Source of the DNA: Symploca sp. SIO2E9
GTDB lineage: Bacteria > Cyanobacteriota > Cyanobacteriia > Cyanobacteriales > Coleofasciculaceae
Length of the DNA stretch: 64,000 nucleotides
Assembly: GCA_010692645.1 (NCBI GenBank)
Contig: JAAHGS010000005.1
Span: 1 to 64,000 of the forward strand
Reading direction: 5' to 3'
Shown here: in pieces, positions 55,481 through 64,000 of the stretch
Layout: every line of letters begins with the position of its first letter
Numbering within the stretch: the first letter of the stretch is position 1
Notes under the pieces: generated by a model
The model's database searches: none
The model's input: only the letters and a program-made list of their open reading frames with translations
Told to the model about the DNA's origin: nothing
Program-made: the position numbers and the translations under genes

Positions 55481-55550
55481 TGGGAGAGGGGGATGGGGAG
55501 AGGGGGAGATGGGGAGAGGGGGAGATGGGGGGATGGGGAGAGGGGGGGAG
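55481..55550. repeat. G-rich tandem repeat (GGGGAGAGGGGGAGAT)
   Basis: An array of GGGGAGA and GGGGGAT units filling most of the gap between hisZ and the ferredoxin gene. Same family as 6983-7056. Confidence 0.85.
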
Positions 55551-55573
55551 AATTTTGATAAATTTCCCAATCC

Positions 55574-56809
55574 CTAGCTCATTGTCTCGATTTTTGGCGT
55601 ACCATCAGCTTGAATCCAAGCCAGGTAAGTAACGCGGCGGCGACGGGCGTACTCCCGAATTTCATCTGCTTCTCGCCCTCCTAAATCCATCTCCACCCGC
55701 ACCAAATGCTCAGAATCTCTGAGCTTTTGTGCATAACTAAAAGCAGCAGCCTCAGCTTGAGGTGTCTGTGCAATTACTAACCAGTCACTAGCTGCTAACT
55801 GACTAGGTAATTGACTACCAGAGAGCAAAAGATTATGTAGCTCTTCGATGTAGAGACAAAAACCTATTCCTGGGTAGGTTTCCCCCTGAGGATGATAAAG
55901 CCCCAGCAGTTGATCATAACGACCACCACTACAAATTACCCTTTGATTAGTATTGGTATCACTGACAACTTCAAAGACAATGCCACTGTAATAGTCAAAA
56001 GTTTGAACTAAGCTGAGGTCAAGAACTAGATTAAAACAATTGGCACAGCTGTGGTTAATCAGTTCAATCAGGGATTTGAGATTGTTGACAATTTCATACT
56101 CTGACGGCTCTAAATCTAAGCTAATAACCTGTTGCAAAACCTCCACAGGATGTCCCCGCAAATCGAACAAAAATAATGCTCGCTCTCGCAATTGGGGCGA
56201 TAGGGGTAGGGTTTCCAAAGTAACTCGATCTAAATTTGCCATTGCCCGGCGTACCTTATCTCTTACTGGCACCGGGAAGGGAGAAAGAAGAGAGCGTGTT
56301 AGTCGAGCTTCCCCCAAAATCAAGTGCCACTGCTCCAAACCCAAATGTTTGAGAGCATCTGCGAGCAAGAGAATAATTTCGGCATCTGCCAACAACCCAC
56401 CTGCACCTAAGAGTTCCACTCCCGAATGGTAGAACTCTAGCTGACGCCCATGATTACCAATTGCCGGGCGACGGAAAACATTGGCACCATAATAGAGTCG
56501 TTGCGGCAGGGATACACGTGTTTCCGCTTTACTCCCTGCCAATCGTGCCGCCATTGCCCGCGCAATCGAAGCCGTTAATTCCGGGCGCAGTCCTAGAGTA
56601 CCCTCTTCAGCATCGTGGAATTGGATAACTTTTGAACGTTCAATAGCGCCACCTGCCATCAAGGTATCCAACCACTCCAAAGTTGAAGTGATAATCCGGT
56701 GATATCCCCAGCGTTGAAATACCTGTTGTACGTTGTTAATAATCCAGCGTTTTTGGGCAACTTCTAGGGGAAGTAAATCCCTTGCACCTGCTGGTGGTTG
56801 ATGAACCAT
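55574..56809 (-). CDS. hisZ: ATP phosphoribosyltransferase regulatory subunit
   Basis: A 411-residue class II aminoacyl-tRNA-synthetase-like protein, paralogue of HisRS. It starts with PPAGARDLLPLEVAQKRWI, has GLRPELTASIARAMA and RLYYGANVFRRP in the motif 2 region, and ICSGGRYDQLLGLYH in the motif 3 region. HisZ binds and activates short-form HisG at the first step of histidine synthesis. Length fits HisZ rather than HisRS, and the C-terminal anticodon-binding domain is short. hisG is not in the window. Its start overlaps the upstream DnaJ-TPR gene stop by 1 bp. Confidence 0.92.
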   Translation of the reverse strand: MVHQPPAGARDLLPLEVAQKRWIINNVQQVFQRWGYHRIITSTLEWLDTLMAGGAIERSKVIQFHDAEEGTLGLRPELTASIARAMAARLAGSKAETRVSLPQRLYYGANVFRRPAIGNHGRQLEFYHSGVELLGAGGLLADAEIILLLADALKHLGLEQWHLILGEARLTRSLLSPFPVPVRDKVRRAMANLDRVTLETLPLSPQLRERALFLFDLRGHPVEVLQQVISLDLEPSEYEIVNNLKSLIELINHSCANCFNLVLDLSLVQTFDYYSGIVFEVVSDTNTNQRVICSGGRYDQLLGLYHPQGETYPGIGFCLYIEELHNLLLSGSQLPSQLAASDWLVIAQTPQAEAAAFSYAQKLRDSEHLVRVEMDLGGREADEIREYARRRRVTYLAWIQADGTPKIETMS

Positions 56810-57747
56810 TACTTTTTCTTACCGCCAAACATTTTGCCAAATAAGCCGGAACCACCAGATTGATTCACCGATTTATTCTGAGGTGACTTAGGAGTTCCAG
56901 ACTTGCTGCCACCGGTTTTAGTAGACCGACTTTCGATAAACTTCTTGCATTTTAAGGCCGTTTCGTCCTTAGGATTCAATTGCAAGGCTTTATTAATGTG
57001 TACTTTAGCCATTGCTGCCTGTTTTTGCTTTAAATAGGAGTAACCCAGCAAGCTATGATATTTACTATGATCTGGCTTTTGTTTGAGTCCCTCTCGCAAT
57101 TCTAGAACGGCGGCGGCAAAATTCTCTTTCGCTATATATGCTTGTGCGCGACGTAAATGAGGATCTACAGGGGGAGCAGATGGGGGAGCGTTAGGAGTAA
57201 CTTTATCCTTATCAACCTTGTTATTCCCAGCTCCACCTCTAGGAACCTTGACTTTAGGAGCATTAAGCTCAACTCTGCCATTGAGCATCAAGTAAACCAT
57301 ATTGAGTTCACTCAGAGCAGCAATAGCATCTAAAACTTCATCTAGGGAATCGTACTGCTTGGAAGCTAAGTTGTTAACTGAACTTTTGTAGGAGTTTTCT
57401 AAACCTACACCTGCTTGGAATAGTTTTTTAGCAGCTTCGCTAGCAATGGGAACTTTATTGTCATCGGCAGCTAGACGCTTGCCCAAGCGTTCCAGCATTA
57501 CGAGATATTCGCGATCATCCTTAGAAAGTTGTTCATAGGCAGGATTGACGAGCTTTGACAACAGCTGATTTGCCTGCTGCTTTTCAGTTTCGTCTTTAGC
57601 TTTAGAGCTGTCAGGATGGAGGTTACGAGCAATTTTGAGATATCTTTTGCGGACTTCATTTTTATTGGCACCAATGGGGATGCCTAAAACAGCATGGTGA
57701 TCAGTGAAGTCAAACTTAAAGAGTCCACGTTCAATTTGAAAAGACAT
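56809..57747 (-). CDS. DnaJ-domain protein with TPR repeats
   Basis: A 312-residue protein. Residues 15-85 form a J domain: HHAVLGIPIGANKNEVRKRY with the HPD motif in ARNLHPDSS, which should stimulate a DnaK ATPase. A Pro/Ser-rich linker follows, then two TPR-like helix pairs (AQAYIAKENFAAAVLELREGL and YHSLLGYSYLKQKQAAMAKV), and a basic Gly-rich tail ending GKMFGGKKK. It lacks the zinc-finger region of DnaJ proper, so it is a J-protein of specialised use. It is the first gene of a likely unit with hisZ. Confidence 0.85.
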   Translation of the reverse strand: MSFQIERGLFKFDFTDHHAVLGIPIGANKNEVRKRYLKIARNLHPDSSKAKDETEKQQANQLLSKLVNPAYEQLSKDDREYLVMLERLGKRLAADDNKVPIASEAAKKLFQAGVGLENSYKSSVNNLASKQYDSLDEVLDAIAALSELNMVYLMLNGRVELNAPKVKVPRGGAGNNKVDKDKVTPNAPPSAPPVDPHLRRAQAYIAKENFAAAVLELREGLKQKPDHSKYHSLLGYSYLKQKQAAMAKVHINKALQLNPKDETALKCKKFIESRSTKTGGSKSGTPKSPQNKSVNQSGGSGLFGKMFGGKKK

Positions 57748-57909
57748 AGAGAGCTGTCCAATATCCGAGCCGAAATAATTGTTTCTAGTATGTCCTAGAT
57801 TTTGGCATAGCTGCTAAACCGTTAATTTCTAAGGCATTGAGAAAAATAAATATCGAAGATTTCAATTTAAAGATTCGGTAAAGTCAGCAATTTTTTACTC
57901 ATGAATCGA

Positions 57910-58731
57910 TTACCAAGAAGGCAAGGGCGATACGGTAGAAAGTTCTTTACTCAGTTTCTCGTGAATTTGACCATTTGTCGCCAGAATTCTGCCAGAATTA
58001 ATATCTAAGCTAGTACCATCGTAAGCTGTTATTGTACCGCCAGCTTCCTCTACTAGCACAATGCCAGCAGCAATATCCCACGGAGAAAGTCCGCGCTCCC
58101 AATAGCCATCGAGTCTTCCAGAGGCTACATCAGACAAATCAATTGAAGCAGAACCGCTGCGACGCACTCCCTGTGTCAGGTGAGTTAGGTGACAGAATTC
58201 GGCATAGTTATTGTCTGGGGTTTCTCGTCGATCATAGGCAAAACCAGTTACTAGGAGACTATTACCCAGTTGTGAGGTTTGAGAAACTCTGATTGGGCGT
58301 CGATTGCAAGTTGCTCCCAAGCCTCTAGCAGCACGAAATAGTTCATTGCGAAAGGGATTATAAACTACTCCCACTTGTGGTACTCCCGAAATCAGCAAAC
58401 CTATAGAGGTTGCAGCAATGGGGTACTGGTGAGCATAATTGGTTGTGCCGTCTAAGGGATCAATTGCCCAGAGATATTCATTCTGCTGGTTTCCCAATTG
58501 ACCAGATTCTTCGGCGAGAATTGAATGTTGGGGTAGATGACGCTGTATTACTTTGAGAATTTCTGCCTCAGCTTGTTTATCTGCGGCAGTAACTAAGTTT
58601 CCAGCGACTCCTTTCTCTTCTACTTCTTCTAATTTCCCCCAGTAATCTTGCAAGATGACACCAGCTGCCATTGCGGCTTCGGTGGCAATATCGAGGAACG
58701 TTTGCAGTTGTTCAGGGGTATCTTGACTCAT
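57910..58731 (-). CDS. Inositol monophosphatase family protein
   Basis: A 273-residue phosphatase. Metal-binding motifs: the glutamates in LAEESGQ, the WAIDPLDGTTNYAHQYP signature (DPLDGT) and the C-terminal LSPWDIAAGIVLVEEAGG. It could act on inositol phosphate, histidinol phosphate or fructose bisphosphate; nearby hisZ makes a histidinol-phosphatase role worth testing, but that is inference. I start it at 58731 (MSQDTPEQLQ); a frame open to 58914 would add 61 residues that overlap the SNase gene and do not fit the family. Confidence 0.88.
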   Translation of the reverse strand: MSQDTPEQLQTFLDIATEAAMAAGVILQDYWGKLEEVEEKGVAGNLVTAADKQAEAEILKVIQRHLPQHSILAEESGQLGNQQNEYLWAIDPLDGTTNYAHQYPIAATSIGLLISGVPQVGVVYNPFRNELFRAARGLGATCNRRPIRVSQTSQLGNSLLVTGFAYDRRETPDNNYAEFCHLTHLTQGVRRSGSASIDLSDVASGRLDGYWERGLSPWDIAAGIVLVEEAGGTITAYDGTSLDINSGRILATNGQIHEKLSKELSTVSPLPSW

Positions 58732-58798
58732 TAGTCTAGGAGTTACAGGAGCTAATAGCAATTGCCACTCGTAGCCTACCAGTAACTGGTGTTGAAAG

Positions 58799-59410
58799 CT
58801 AATGATTTTGACGCCTAAACTCTGAGGGTGACAAACGCATTGGTTGCCCCCGATTCCAAATTCCAAATCCCATGATTCTGGCGTATTCTTGGGCCCTGGT
58901 GAGGCGCTGATCATATTTATTGTTAGGAATTCGCGGTGCAGCTAGGGCATAACCTTCCTTTACCAGCTGCTCATTGAGCAATGTGTCATTATGCCAAGCA
59001 TAGGCCAAGGAACGACCAAAGCTGTCTTGCTTTTGTATATCTGGCTCAAAAAGAACTGTTGTTAAGACGAATTGCCCATCCCTCGCTTCACTGATAATTT
59101 GCTCAAGGCGTTTTTTGGCAACTAATCCCCATGGTTTTTGCCTCAAATCTGGTGCCTCAATGCCAATTAATCGTACTCGTTCAATTAATGGTGGTACCTG
59201 TGTTGGGTTAAGTACCTCCAATGTTTGTCCACTAACCACCCGCTGTACTTTCAGGGTAATTCCCTTAGGGAGATTATCTGATTGGCAACCCCCTAGCAAA
59301 AGAAGACAACAGCAGACTATAAAGAGTCTCCAGAGTAGTGGAATTACATCAATAAAAAAGATGGGGGTTTTGCTTAAGATTTTATAACGTTTCTTATTTG
59401 TTACCCTCAC
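58799..59410 (-). CDS. SNase-like (thermonuclease-fold) lipoprotein
   Basis: A 203-residue protein with an N-terminal hydrophobic helix ending in the lipobox LLLLGGC (Cys at about 42). The staphylococcal-nuclease fold is clear: RVRLIGIEAPD, KQDSFGRSLAYAW, NEQLVKEGYALAA and ARIMGFGIWN. The two catalytic arginines appear present, but the acidic pair of the active loop (DTPE in the model enzyme) reads EAPD, so activity may be changed. The protein should sit at the outer face of a membrane. It is on the same strand as, and 68 bp upstream of, the phosphatase gene. Confidence 0.82.
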   Translation of the reverse strand: MRVTNKKRYKILSKTPIFFIDVIPLLWRLFIVCCCLLLLGGCQSDNLPKGITLKVQRVVSGQTLEVLNPTQVPPLIERVRLIGIEAPDLRQKPWGLVAKKRLEQIISEARDGQFVLTTVLFEPDIQKQDSFGRSLAYAWHNDTLLNEQLVKEGYALAAPRIPNNKYDQRLTRAQEYARIMGFGIWNRGQPMRLSPSEFRRQNH

Positions 59411-59476
59411 TCCCTAATCCCTAGTCTCTAATCCCTAGTCTCTAATCCCTACTCCCTACTCCCTAATCCCTAATCC
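59405..59476. repeat. CCCTAGT/CCCTAAT heptamer tandem repeat
   Basis: About nine 7-bp units (CTAATCC, CTAGTCT, CTACTCC) between the SNase and ferredoxin genes. The array runs into the stop codon of the ferredoxin gene (59470-59472). Confidence 0.85.
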
Positions 59477-59838
59477 TCATCCAGTGGCAGTCCAAACCTA
59501 ACCTTGCCTTTAGCGAAATAGCGACCAAACTGAAGTTCATAGACTTCATCTTCATCCTGCGTCTCTACTTCCAAATCTGAGCGGGGATAGGCGACACATA
59601 AGAGAGCATAACCTCGATCGCGCAGATTTTGGGATAGTCCCAAGGCTTCAGGTTGGTATACTTGACCTGACTTTATGCGCACGGCACAGGTAGTGCAAGC
59701 GCCATTGCGGCAAGAAAAGGGCAGTTCTACGCCTTGATTTTCGGCAGAGTGCAGAATATAACGGTCTTCTGGCACTTTTAGGGTGTGTTCGGTGCCAGTT
59801 TTTCGATTGTGAATCCGAATGGTATGAATTTTTCTCAT
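59470..59838 (-). CDS. 2Fe-2S ferredoxin with C-terminal extension, FdC2-like
   Basis: A 122-residue plant-type ferredoxin. Cluster ligands are CRNGACTTC and the cysteine in ALLCVAYPRSD. It differs from PetF by extra residues after the last strand (YELQFGRYFAKGKVRFGLPL), as in FdC2 proteins of plants and cyanobacteria, which have an altered redox potential and are not the main photosystem I acceptor. The partner here is unknown. The stop codon lies in a tandem repeat. No operon partner. Confidence 0.87.
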   Translation of the reverse strand: MRKIHTIRIHNRKTGTEHTLKVPEDRYILHSAENQGVELPFSCRNGACTTCAVRIKSGQVYQPEALGLSQNLRDRGYALLCVAYPRSDLEVETQDEDEVYELQFGRYFAKGKVRFGLPLDED

Positions 59839-59910
59839 ACACTTAGTGTATAATGGTAAATCGTGTGTTGAATTAGCTCAATTCAGCAGTTAAAGTTAAA
59901 TAACTCACCT

Positions 59911-59997
59911 GGAGAGGTGGCCGAGTGGTTGAAGGCGCAGCACTGGAAATGCTGTTTGGGGGTAACTTCAACGAGGGTTCGAATCCCTCCCTCTCCG
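59911..59997 (+). tRNA. tRNA-Ser (anticodon GGA)
   Basis: A class II tRNA of 87 nt. Acceptor arms GGAGAGG and CCTCTCC pair perfectly; the anticodon stem CAGCA/TGCTG encloses CTGGAAA, anticodon GGA, reading UCC/UCU. There is a long variable arm (GGGGGTAACTTCAAC), and the T loop is GGGTTCGAATCCC. CCA is not encoded. It lies between the ferredoxin and TpsA-like genes, which are on the opposite strand. Confidence 0.97.
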
Positions 59998-60000
59998 TAT

Positions 60001-60045
60001 TAATGTTCATGATTAATGTTCATGGCTCATGGTTCATGGTTCATT
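60001..60045. repeat. TTCATGG short tandem repeat
   Basis: AATGTTCATG and GGTTCATG units directly after tRNA-Ser. A similar TTGTTCA array occurs at 45720-45742. Confidence 0.7.
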
Positions 60046-60115
60046 GGAATTTATCGTGAAGGATTTTTACCAAGTTTTGAGCGAAGCTCTAATCTTTCAA
60101 GTGGGGGATGTAAAG

Positions 60116-63100
60116 TCAGCGAGAACATTCTCGACCCATAACTAGCTTTCCATTGGGCAGTTGATATACTCCAGTTGGTTCTATAATTGGGTCTCCTTTT
60201 TGCCATCGACGATGAGTTCGAGGGGCTGAGTCAGGTGAATCACCACTACTGCCTATGGGTTTTACAATCCCTGTGGGGTAAGGTGCCACTGAGATATCTC
60301 CAGGGCGAGTTGGTAAACCCCCAGCTCCTATAATATATAAGCTTCCCTGTGGCTCATTAGTGGGAATGATACAGCTACCAGCAATTAAACTATCTGGATT
60401 TACTAATTCATCAGGCAAATCGGTGATGCTATTTTGAATAAAACTGACATCGGGTAGGATAATTACTCCATCTATTCCACCAGAGGCATTAATATCGACT
60501 CGATTATTGCCATCAAGGGTAACTGGATCAGTACCTCTTGGGGCAGGGCGATAGTTTTCACCGAAGAAGGCAGGAGTTTTGAAGGTAATATCGCCTCCTT
60601 TACCATCTCGGGCAAAGGCGAGGATGTCACTATCATCAAAAGCGATAATCGAATTAGCAGTAAGCTCGATGTCTCCACCATTGTCTTCACCATTGGAGAC
60701 GTTGGTTCTGATGTCACTATCACCAAAGAGTTGGATGTTTTGGGCGGTAATTTTAATGGCACCACCAGCAGATTGAGAAGCATTGGTGGAGATTTCACCA
60801 TCTGTGGCGCTTAAAAGTCTCCCAATATTGAGAGTAATGTCACCTGCCGGAGCTGTTCCTTCACTGCGTGCCGATACCTGTGCACCATCAGTAATAAGTA
60901 ATTCTTTGGTGTTAAGGATTAAATCTCCTGCGGAGCCTTCTCCTACAGTGCTGGTAGATATGGTTGCTCCATCTCGAAGAATGAGGATGTCAGCATCAAT
61001 CGTGACAATTCCACCATCTCCAGCAGCAGTTGATTCAACTGCACTAAAGATCCCGCTGCTTCCAGAACCGTCAATGAATTCTCCCTCTATCAGCACAAAA
61101 TCACGAGCATTAATGTGAATATTTCCGGCAGGTCCCAAATCACGAGTATTAACAACTAATTGACCACTATCGCGAATGATAAGAGAACCTGTATCAATGC
61201 TGATGTCTCCTCCTTCACCTACTGCATCCTCGGCAACTATGCTAGCAATAGCTGTCAAGAAGGTATTACCTTCTCCCTCCAGCACAACAGAATCACTCGT
61301 CTTGATAAGGATATTGCCTGCTAAACCTTCTCCTACAGTGCTGGTAGAGATGGTTGCTCCATCTCGAAGAATGAGTGAATCAGCATCAATTGTGATAATT
61401 CCACCATTTCCAATAGCGGTTGACTCAACTGCACTAAAAATGCCGCTTTCTCCCTCGACTTTGATAGTCTCACGGGCATTAATGCGAATATCACCCGCAG
61501 AACCTTTACCACGAGTGTTAGCAACTAACCTACTGCCATTGCGAATGCTGAAAGAGCCTGTATTAATATCAATGTCGCCACTCTCACCCTCTGCATTCTC
61601 ACCAACTATGTTGACAATAGCGCTTACAAAATTATCACCCTGCCCCTCAAGCAGGATAGAATCACGGGCATTGATTCTGATATTGCCTGCTAAGCCTTCC
61701 CCAACCGTGCTAGTAGAGATACCGGCTCCGTCTCGAAGAATGAGGGAGTTAGCATCAATTGTGATAATTCCACCATTTCCAACAGCGGTTGACTCAACTG
61801 CACTAAAGATACCGTTGCTTCCAGAGCCGTCACTGAATTCTCCCTCTATCAGTACTAGCTCACTAGCATTAATATGAATATTACCTGCAGACCCCATCCC
61901 AAGAGTGTCTGCTATTAATTGAGCGCTATCGCGAATAGTAAGAGAACCTGTCTCAATGCTGATGTCTCCTCCTTCACCTACTGCCCCCTCGGCAACTATG
62001 CTAGCAATAGCTGTAAAGAAAGTATTGCCCTCTCCCTCGAGCACAACAGAATCACTCGTCTTGATAACTATATTGCCTGCTAAACCTTCTCCTACAGTGC
62101 TGGTAGATATGGTTGCTCCATCTCGAAGAATGAGGGAGTCAGCATTAATCGTAACAGTTCCACCATCTCCAACAGCAGTTGATTCAACTACACTAAATAT
62201 GCCGCTGCTTCCAGAACCATCACTGGCTTCTCCCTCAATTAGTACTTCCTCACGAGCATTGATACGAATATTACCAGCAGAGCCTTTGCCAAGAGTATTA
62301 GCACTTAGTTCGTTACCATCTTGAAGAGTCAATAATCCTGTATTGATTTCGATATCACCTGCATCACCAGTTCCCTGAAGCCGAGTGACAATTGATCCAC
62401 CTACTAGCTTAGTTTCACCTTGGGCAATTAACCTAACATGACCTGATGAACCTATTGATGAGAAGGTTTGGATATTCCCAAGAACATTAATATTTTCGCG
62501 GGAATCAAGAAAAATACTGCCTCCTTGTTCACCAGCAATGCCTGTATTAATACCAATATTGAGTATTTCGTCTCCAGCCACTAATATGTTTGCACTGGGT
62601 AGTTCCGGATTGGGTCGATATTGATTAGTCAGTAGTACTAATCCATTTGAATCTGTAATCAATACATTTCCAATAGTGATGTTGCCACTAGAGGATGCTT
62701 CTGTCACGTTTTCAGCAATGACATCTGTTGCTGGGTTAAAACCCGTCAATGACTCTAGAGGAGGAATACCAATACTTTGTGGCAAGACACCAGCCCTTAT
62801 ATCGAGAGTGGGCTGGATTTCGCCATTAATCTCTACAGGCGTATCATCCGAAAGTTCAATAGTTTCCTTGAGAAAATCAACCCCTGCTGTCCCTGGATCA
62901 GGCGCTGAAATAGTTGCACTATTCAAGGTAACTGATCCCCCGGCCAAAATATGAAGGGAAGTACCTGTATATTGACCAATTACAACATCTCCGAAGGTAC
63001 GTATAATCGGGTCAATCGGACTAAACAAACTTCCCAAACTCCCATCCAATTTCTCAATCCGAAAACTGCCCCCACTCCAATAGTGAGCATCACCACCGAC

Positions 63101-63934
63101 ACTATTAGCAGAACGCAATAGTAAATTACCACCAGCAAACAACCCACTGTCTGGGTGATTCAAAGCAAAGATATCAACACTTTCGTTACCCTGAATTACC
63201 AACTCTCCGCCAGCAGCAGCAATAAACTGTTGCGCTACACTATCGTTAATCTCCACTGCATTTTCTGCTTGCAGCTTCAAATCTCCTCCAGCGTATAGCT
63301 GTCCATGCAAATCCAGATTATTACCTGCCAGTGTCAAATCCTCAGGCACTGCTAAATTACCAGAATTAGCGATCGCAGCTGTAGAATTGGCTCCATACTG
63401 TAATCCCAGTGGCGCACTAACTTTCAATAACGGTGGTTGATTAGGATTGGTGGCACTAAACTCAGAACCATCGCCAAACACCAAGCTATTGGCTGTAGTA
63501 CCAAAAAAGGAACCTTCCACATCCAATTGGGCATTATTGCCAAAGACAATACCATTGGGATTGAGCAAAAATAAATTGGCTGCTCCATCTACTCCCAAAG
63601 TTCCCAGAATATTAGAGACATTATTCCCTGTCACTCTGGTGAAAATACTCTCAATCCCTGCTGGATTAGCAAAATAAACTCGCCCTCCATCTGGGACATT
63701 AAACTCTAAGAAACTGTGGAATAGATTTATATCTCTTATCGCCCCACCCTCAATCAAATCTGCCAGCCCACCTTTGAGATCAACATTGGGTGTAACCACA
63801 GAACTTTCATTACCCAAACTGGTATCTGGTGTAATTTGAGCAAAAGCACGATTAAACCAAGAAGCGTAGGCTAACCATGCTATTAAGGGAATAGATCCAG
63901 CAATTGTCAGGGAATTCTTTAGTTTCAACACCAT
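60116..63934 (-). CDS. TpsA-like filamentous haemagglutinin family adhesin
   Basis: A 1272-residue secreted protein. After a signal peptide (ending near NRAFAQI) comes the TPS haemagglutination-activity domain, residues about 35-290, with the typical FANPAGIESIFTRVTG and LFLLNPNGIVFG motifs. A long beta-helix follows. Residues about 530-1000 contain about four copies of a 123-130 residue unit (SLILRDGATISTSTVGEGLA, GSGSSGIFSAVEST). The C-terminus (GSCIIPTNEPQGSLYIIG, ending VMGRECSR) holds two cysteines and is typical of cyanobacterial members. It would be exported by a TpsB partner not seen here. It starts near the window end and is complete. Confidence 0.88.
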   Translation of the reverse strand: MVLKLKNSLTIAGSIPLIAWLAYASWFNRAFAQITPDTSLGNESSVVTPNVDLKGGLADLIEGGAIRDINLFHSFLEFNVPDGGRVYFANPAGIESIFTRVTGNNVSNILGTLGVDGAANLFLLNPNGIVFGNNAQLDVEGSFFGTTANSLVFGDGSEFSATNPNQPPLLKVSAPLGLQYGANSTAAIANSGNLAVPEDLTLAGNNLDLHGQLYAGGDLKLQAENAVEINDSVAQQFIAAAGGELVIQGNESVDIFALNHPDSGLFAGGNLLLRSANSVGGDAHYWSGGSFRIEKLDGSLGSLFSPIDPIIRTFGDVVIGQYTGTSLHILAGGSVTLNSATISAPDPGTAGVDFLKETIELSDDTPVEINGEIQPTLDIRAGVLPQSIGIPPLESLTGFNPATDVIAENVTEASSSGNITIGNVLITDSNGLVLLTNQYRPNPELPSANILVAGDEILNIGINTGIAGEQGGSIFLDSRENINVLGNIQTFSSIGSSGHVRLIAQGETKLVGGSIVTRLQGTGDAGDIEINTGLLTLQDGNELSANTLGKGSAGNIRINAREEVLIEGEASDGSGSSGIFSVVESTAVGDGGTVTINADSLILRDGATISTSTVGEGLAGNIVIKTSDSVVLEGEGNTFFTAIASIVAEGAVGEGGDISIETGSLTIRDSAQLIADTLGMGSAGNIHINASELVLIEGEFSDGSGSNGIFSAVESTAVGNGGIITIDANSLILRDGAGISTSTVGEGLAGNIRINARDSILLEGQGDNFVSAIVNIVGENAEGESGDIDINTGSFSIRNGSRLVANTRGKGSAGDIRINARETIKVEGESGIFSAVESTAIGNGGIITIDADSLILRDGATISTSTVGEGLAGNILIKTSDSVVLEGEGNTFLTAIASIVAEDAVGEGGDISIDTGSLIIRDSGQLVVNTRDLGPAGNIHINARDFVLIEGEFIDGSGSSGIFSAVESTAAGDGGIVTIDADILILRDGATISTSTVGEGSAGDLILNTKELLITDGAQVSARSEGTAPAGDITLNIGRLLSATDGEISTNASQSAGGAIKITAQNIQLFGDSDIRTNVSNGEDNGGDIELTANSIIAFDDSDILAFARDGKGGDITFKTPAFFGENYRPAPRGTDPVTLDGNNRVDINASGGIDGVIILPDVSFIQNSITDLPDELVNPDSLIAGSCIIPTNEPQGSLYIIGAGGLPTRPGDISVAPYPTGIVKPIGSSGDSPDSAPRTHRRWQKGDPIIEPTGVYQLPNGKLVMGRECSR
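60930..62340. repeat. About four 369-390 bp internal repeats of the TpsA-like gene
   Basis: The segment GTGCTGGTAGA-ATGGTTGCTCCATCTCGAAGAATGAG recurs at about 60948, 61338, 61707 and 62097, i.e. at spacings of about 390, 369 and 390. Units keep the frame. Confidence 0.85.
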
Positions 63935-64000
63935 GCACCCGCTTCTCCTAAGCCTAGGATTACGCCTGCTAAATTTAGCTTAAGCCCAACTTACCACTGA

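Noticed and set aside
58732-58914. 61-residue N-terminal extension of the inositol-phosphatase gene
   Set aside because: It overlaps the SNase-like gene on the same strand and does not match the family, whose N-terminus begins near MSQDTPEQL.
61176-61877. Plus-strand ORF of 233 codons inside the TpsA-like gene
   Set aside because: It is antisense to a well-supported repeat protein, and repeats make long open antisense frames likely by chance.

Overview
This window is chromosomal DNA of a cyanobacterium. It carries genes for oxygenic photosynthesis (psaA, psaB, psaI, psaL, two small high-light-inducible proteins), NDH-1 subunits (ndhF1, ndhD1), a RbcR-type LysR regulator, an FdC2-like ferredoxin, an SLH-domain porin relic and a KaiB-domain protein. 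HIP1 octamers (GCGATCGC) are scattered through it, as are short tandem repeats and many small inverted-repeat elements. The psaL gene close to psaAB and the PsaL sequence resemble the arrangement reported for heterocystous cyanobacteria and their unicellular relatives; the genus cannot be fixed from the sequence alone.

Layout. 1-4.6 kb: a 60-bp perfect inverted repeat at the window edge, a Host_attach-family gene, a small RHH regulator between two mobile mini-elements, then a Ser/Thr kinase and a receptor-type substrate-binding protein in an apparent operon. 4.6-11.2 kb: rbcR, divergent NnrU and thioredoxin genes, then ndhF1-ndhD1. 11.4-18.2 kb: a HEPN-domain gene next to an amidase, a ROK sugar kinase, a PD-(D/E)XK-like gene, an Uma2-type gene fragment, wecB and a small membrane protein. 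19-24.7 kb: a PilT-type ATPase, a decayed IS200/IS605-type region with a HEARO/omega-RNA-like structured RNA, a KaiB-domain protein and a repeat-rich lipoprotein. 25-31.7 kb: the photosystem I block (psaA-psaB, psaI on the opposite strand, psaL) and tandem hli genes. 31.8-43 kb: a GT-C glycosyltransferase, a purine permease, a hypothetical gene, a truncated or chimeric ORF, folB and a very large hybrid histidine kinase with three REC-Hpt modules. 43-53 kb: a porin pseudogene, a secreted protein gene whose 3' end lies in a mini-element, PsiE-like, NrtA/CmpA-like, MFS and HAD genes, and a MoeB-rhodanese plus JAMM pair. 53-64 kb: an unknown gene, LivF, a bacterial ferredoxin, hisZ, a DnaJ-TPR protein, an inositol-phosphatase family protein, an SNase-like lipoprotein, the FdC2-like ferredoxin, tRNA-Ser(GGA) and a TpsA-like adhesin with internal repeats.

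The most distinctive feature is the density of small non-autonomous elements. Family A (four copies) has GGGTGARCG-type terminal repeats around a variable array of 8-9 bp units, and three copies have perfect 9-bp target duplications. Family B has TATAGC...GCTATA ends and often holds GGGAGCA-type tandem repeats. A separate 227-bp element has a 6-bp duplication and supplies the stop codon of the neighbouring gene. IS200/IS605-like ends occur at several places. Assignments rest on reading motifs and repeats by eye; no database search was possible.
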